NCBI GenBank assembly: GCA_012800995.1
Contig: JAAZIH010000012.1
Coordinates: 1-9,192 of the forward strand
DNA: 9,192 nucleotides
Direction of reading: 5' to 3'
Source: Chloroflexota bacterium
GTDB taxonomy: Bacteria > Chloroflexota > Anaerolineae > Anaerolineales > Anaerolineaceae
How positions within the stretch are numbered: position 1 is the first letter of the stretch; each line of letters starts with the position of its first letter. Both the position numbers and the translations under genes were made by a program. The notes below the pieces were generated by a model. It saw only the letters and a list, made by a program, of their open reading frames with translations, made no database searches and was not told the origin of the DNA. Shown piece after piece: positions 6,797 to 9,192 of this stretch.

Positions 6797-7981
6797 TTAG
6801 TGTAGCACGATGGGGTTTATGAAATCCCTGAAAGTGATGAAAATCATCAGCGCGATGAGCAGGAAAAAGAAAACCGTGTTGATAATGTTGGCAAGGCGTT
6901 CTGGAATCTTTTTGCGCGTAACAGCCTCGATGAGCAGGAAAAGAATTTGTCCGCCATCCAGGGCTGGGATGGGCAAAAGGTTGGTGATTCCCACCGCGAT
7001 GCTGACCACTGAGAGCAATGAAAGGCGCATGATGGGCAGCGCGTTGTTGGTCATTTGGTCAGCTTCTTCGGCATAGGCGAACATGTCGTAAATGCCTTTT
7101 ACACCCACCAGGCGCGCTTCTTCCGGCTTGATGGCACCTTGAATGAGCTTGACAGGCAGGGAGACCGTGGTTTTTACCTGTTCCCAGAAAGCAGTAAAAG
7201 CGTTTTTAAGTGTGTCGCCAAACCTGGCAGGGAGTTTGGGGTTATCCATGATGATGCCAATGGCGCCTTCGCCTTCAGGCGGATTTTGGCGTGGGATGAG
7301 CGAGGTGGTGATTTCCTGTGAATCGCGCAGAAGCACAATTTCGATTTCCTGTTCGAGATTGGCTTGAATTTGCTGGCTAAGCGTCTCGCTGCTGTCAATT
7401 CTTACGCCATCGATGGTTTTAAAGATGTCGTTCACTTGCAGTCCAGCCAGATCAGCAGGTGAATTGGGAGCGACGTCAGCAATAACGACACGGGTAGGGT
7501 CAGGGTTGCCAAGCGCGTTGAACATGATAACGAGCACAATGATGCCCAGAACAAAGTTCATCAGCGCGCCAGCTACAAGGATAAGAAAGCGTTTCCATTT
7601 TGGAGCCTGAGTAATGCCTCCAATAATGCCTGAGTCGATGGTTTTGGTTTTTTGTTCGCTTATTTCAGGTTCGATGATGATATCAGGCTCGCCAATAGCA
7701 TCTTCAACGATGACTGCTTTCGCGGTGATGGATGATTCTTCAGCATCCTCATCAGGCACTTCCTCTTCAAAGCGGACAAAACCGCCGAAGGGAATCACGT
7801 TTAAAGTAAAGTCTGTACCCCGCCATCTGAAAAGTCTAATGAGTTTGGGTGGATAGCCGAAGCCGAATTCTGCTACGGGAATACCCAGAATGACAGCCAT
7901 CAAATAATGGCCAAGTTCGTGTACGAAAATGATCAATCCGAATACAAACACGAATTGAATAATTGTCCAAAGTGTTTCCAT
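6797..7981 (-). CDS. rseP: M50 site-2 protease, RseP/RasP type
   Basis: A 394-residue intramembrane zinc metalloprotease that cleaves membrane helices, classically anti-sigma factors or leftover signal peptides. Seen: first helix with HELGH at 21-25 (His21, His25 zinc ligands, Glu22 catalytic), GGFVRF at 66-71 (membrane-reentrant beta loop), second helix at about 131-154, PDZ domain at about 165-230 beginning VAPNSPADLAGL, third helix with NLLPIPALDGGQ at 334-345 (Asp342 third zinc ligand), and a last helix at about 366-387. All active-site residues are present. Residues 72-125 form an unusually long acidic insertion between helices 1 and 2, on the cytoplasmic side. The start has AGGAGA at 7986-7991. 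It is the first gene of an operon with the HEAT protein and divergent from gap. The gene symbol is given by family; the usual dxr or cdsA neighbours are absent here. Confidence 0.93.
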   Translation of the reverse strand: METLWTIIQFVFVFGLIIFVHELGHYLMAVILGIPVAEFGFGYPPKLIRLFRWRGTDFTLNVIPFGGFVRFEEEVPDEDAEESSITAKAVIVEDAIGEPDIIIEPEISEQKTKTIDSGIIGGITQAPKWKRFLILVAGALMNFVLGIIVLVIMFNALGNPDPTRVVIADVAPNSPADLAGLQVNDIFKTIDGVRIDSSETLSQQIQANLEQEIEIVLLRDSQEITTSLIPRQNPPEGEGAIGIIMDNPKLPARFGDTLKNAFTAFWEQVKTTVSLPVKLIQGAIKPEEARLVGVKGIYDMFAYAEEADQMTNNALPIMRLSLLSVVSIAVGITNLLPIPALDGGQILFLLIEAVTRKKIPERLANIINTVFFFLLIALMIFITFRDFINPIVLH

Positions 7982-7999
7982 AATATCTCCTGAGGAAAT

Positions 8000-8005
8000 A
8001 TTATA
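8000..8005 (-). promoter_or_regulatory. -10 box of the M50 protease-HEAT operon
   Basis: On the - strand a perfect TATAAT lies 18 nt before the ATG at 7981. A start near 7993 would give a leader of about 12 nt that just includes AGGAGA (7986-7991). No clear -35 is present. Confidence 0.55.
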
Positions 8006-8075
8006 CCTATTTTATTACCTGGGATATAATCTGGTGAAAACTTTTACAAAATTCTTATTCTATATCTTTGCAATA

Positions 8076-8107
8076 TGATATAGTTAAGCGGATATTATAA
8101 CGGAGGT
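8076..8107 (+). promoter_or_regulatory. extended -10 promoter and ribosome site of gap
   Basis: TGATATAGT (8076-8084) is a TGn-extended -10. Transcription from about 8091 would give a leader of about 20 nt carrying a strong GGAGGT (8102-8107) 4 nt before the ATG. A second TATAAT at 8025-8030 could start a longer leader, but it lacks a matching -35. Confidence 0.55.
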
Positions 8108-8111
8108 TTAT

Positions 8112-9107
8112 ATGACAACAAAAATTGGTATTAGTGGTTTTGGACGAATTGGACGTCTGGTTGCCCGCGCTGCGATTATGGATCCAGAAGTCGAAATTGT
8201 CGCCATTAACTCAACTGCAGACCCGGAAAACACCGCGCGTCTCTTTAAATATGATTCAACCCATGGCACTTTTCAAGGTGATGTGAGCTTTGATGACTCG
8301 CACCTGATTGTGAATGGCAAGTCAATCCCGCTTTTCAGTGACCGTGACCCAAAGAACCTAAAATGGGGTCTTTATGGTACTGAAATCGTGATCGATTCAA
8401 CCGGCGCGTTCCGCACCATCGAAACAGCCGGCGCTCACCTGGGCGACACCGTTAAGAAGGTGATTATCACCGCGCCAAGCTCAGACGCACAAATGATTGT
8501 GATGGGTGTGAACCAGGAAGCTTACGACCCCAGCCAGCCTGTGGTCTCAAATGCCAGCTGTACAACCAACTGTCTGGCGCCAGTTACCAAGGTGATTCAT
8601 GATAACTTCACCATTGAAGCCGCCGCAATGACGACCGTGCACGCTTTCACGAACGATCAGAACAACCTTGATAACCGCCATAAGGACCCACGACGCGCGC
8701 GTGGCTGCACCCAAAGCATTGTGCCTACTTCAACCGGCGCGGCAAAAGCAATGGGCAAGGTTATCCCCGCTTTGAATGGCAAGATGAACGGTTTTTCTGT
8801 TCGCGTTCCTACCCCGAACGTTTCGCTGGTGGATGTCGTTTTCCAACTTAAGGAAAGCCCCAGCGTGGAAGAAGTCAATGCTTTGCTCAAAGCTGCCGCT
8901 GAAGGCGAACTGAAAGGCATTTTGGGTTTCAGTGACGAACCCTTGGTTTCAATCGACTACAACGGCGATTCACGCTCGAGCATCGTGGACGGTCTTTCAA
9001 CCATGAAAGTTGGCGATCACCTGATTAAAGTCGTGGCTTGGTACGATAACGAATGGGGTTACAGCGTTCGCTGTGTGGATTTGGCGAAGTACATTCACAA
9101 ACACTAA
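8112..9107 (+). CDS. gap: glyceraldehyde-3-phosphate dehydrogenase, possibly NADP-preferring
   Basis: This 331-residue enzyme oxidatively phosphorylates glyceraldehyde 3-phosphate to 1,3-bisphosphoglycerate, or works in reverse, in glycolysis and gluconeogenesis. It is a soluble tetramer in this family. Seen: Rossmann start GISGFGRIGR (6-15), catalytic SNASCTTNCLAP with Cys150 (146-157), TTVHAFTNDQ with His177 (174-183), PTSTGAAKA (205-213), MNGFSVRVPTPNVSLVD (225-241) and WYDNEWGYS (310-318). Length and motifs are complete. At positions that select NAD in Bacillus stearothermophilus GAPDH (Asp32, Leu187, Pro188) it has Ser34, Asn188 and Arg189. This resembles NADP-linked GapB of Bacillus subtilis more than glycolytic GapA. 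It is transcribed alone or with the next gene, and divergently from the M50 protease. A strong GGAGGT precedes the ATG. Confidence 0.96.
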   Translation: MTTKIGISGFGRIGRLVARAAIMDPEVEIVAINSTADPENTARLFKYDSTHGTFQGDVSFDDSHLIVNGKSIPLFSDRDPKNLKWGLYGTEIVIDSTGAFRTIETAGAHLGDTVKKVIITAPSSDAQMIVMGVNQEAYDPSQPVVSNASCTTNCLAPVTKVIHDNFTIEAAAMTTVHAFTNDQNNLDNRHKDPRRARGCTQSIVPTSTGAAKAMGKVIPALNGKMNGFSVRVPTPNVSLVDVVFQLKESPSVEEVNALLKAAAEGELKGILGFSDEPLVSIDYNGDSRSSIVDGLSTMKVGDHLIKVVAWYDNEWGYSVRCVDLAKYIHKH

Positions 9108-9130
9108 ATTTTAGACCCAATAAGACAATT

Positions 9131-9169
9131 GAAGCGGTTATATCCGAGAAAATCGGATATAATCGCTTC
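9131..9169 (+). repeat. 39-bp dyad (hairpin) overlapping a TATAAT box after gap
   Basis: The 17-nt arms 9131-9147 and 9153-9169 are complementary except one G:T pair, with loop GAAAA. The stem could end the gap transcript, but no T-run follows, so it is an incomplete intrinsic terminator. The right arm contains TATAAT (9158-9163), 9 nt before an ATG at 9173. The same element may therefore be an operator over the next gene's promoter. Confidence 0.75.
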
Positions 9170-9175
9170 GTTATG
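9158..9175 (+). promoter_or_regulatory. -10 box before the last gene, probably leaderless
   Basis: A perfect TATAAT (9158-9163) lies 9 nt before the ATG at 9173. There is no Shine-Dalgarno sequence and no recognisable -35 at normal spacing. Together with the dyad it lies in, this suggests a regulated, very short-leader or leaderless start. Confidence 0.45.
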
Positions 9176-9192
9176 AATATCAAAGAATTAAC
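9173..9192 (+). CDS. start of a further + strand gene (truncated by the window edge)
   Basis: Six full codons, reading MNIKEL, follow the ATG at 9173 and run off the window. They are supported only by the TATAAT box placed as in the other leaderless genes here and by the + strand continuing after gap. Phosphoglycerate kinase often follows gap and can begin in this style, but six residues cannot identify it. Confidence 0.4.

Noticed and set aside
8025..8030. TATAAT in the gap upstream region as the main gap promoter
   Set aside because: No -35 at proper spacing, and a TGn-extended -10 lies closer with a normal leader. It is kept only as a possible second start.

Overview
The window (9,192 bp) is an ordinary, densely coded bacterial chromosome segment. 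It holds nine complete protein genes, the first codons of a probable tenth, three clear intrinsic terminators and several readable promoters. I see no rRNA, tRNA, CRISPR array, insertion sequence, phage gene or defence cassette. The gene types and the style of the proteins fit an anaerobic Chloroflexota lineage such as Anaerolineae. These include an M50 protease with a long acidic loop, a HEAT protein with an acidic tail, a PadR plus prefix-domain membrane protein pair, and a mix of Shine-Dalgarno and leaderless starts. That taxonomic call is an inference from general resemblance; a Firmicutes-like host cannot be excluded from sequence reading alone.

Layout, left to right. A SlyD-like FKBP prolyl isomerase runs on the + strand (38-562) and ends at a strong terminator. 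On the - strand are a six-helix membrane protein with an N-terminal HAAS/DUF1700-like domain (642-1646) and, upstream of it in the same operon, its PadR-type repressor (1676-1996). Their promoter carries two 11-bp palindromes. Peptidase T (pepT, 2189-3424, -) has its own promoter and terminator. It is divergent from a membrane-anchored glutaminyl-peptide cyclotransferase (3538-4377, +), which converges on a PfkB-like sugar kinase homologue (4392-5417, -). A two-gene - strand operon follows: an M50 site-2 protease of the RseP type (6797-7981), then a HEAT-repeat protein with an extremely acidic tail (5633-6787), closed by a terminator at 5575-5607. Divergent from it is gap, glyceraldehyde-3-phosphate dehydrogenase (8112-9107, +). 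After gap, a near-perfect 39-bp dyad contains a TATAAT box and sits just before the start of the next + strand gene.

The genes are mostly housekeeping: protein folding, peptide breakdown, membrane proteolysis and central carbon metabolism. Each short transcription unit carries its own signals. No single new system is evident. The points most worth checking are: (1) a GAPDH whose three classical NAD-selecting positions are all substituted, which suggests NADP(H) use; (2) the double palindromic operator of the PadR gene; (3) a PfkB homologue with Asn at the usual catalytic Asp; (4) three genes that look leaderless, with -10 boxes only 6-9 nt before ATG; and (5) the dyad overlapping the promoter after gap.
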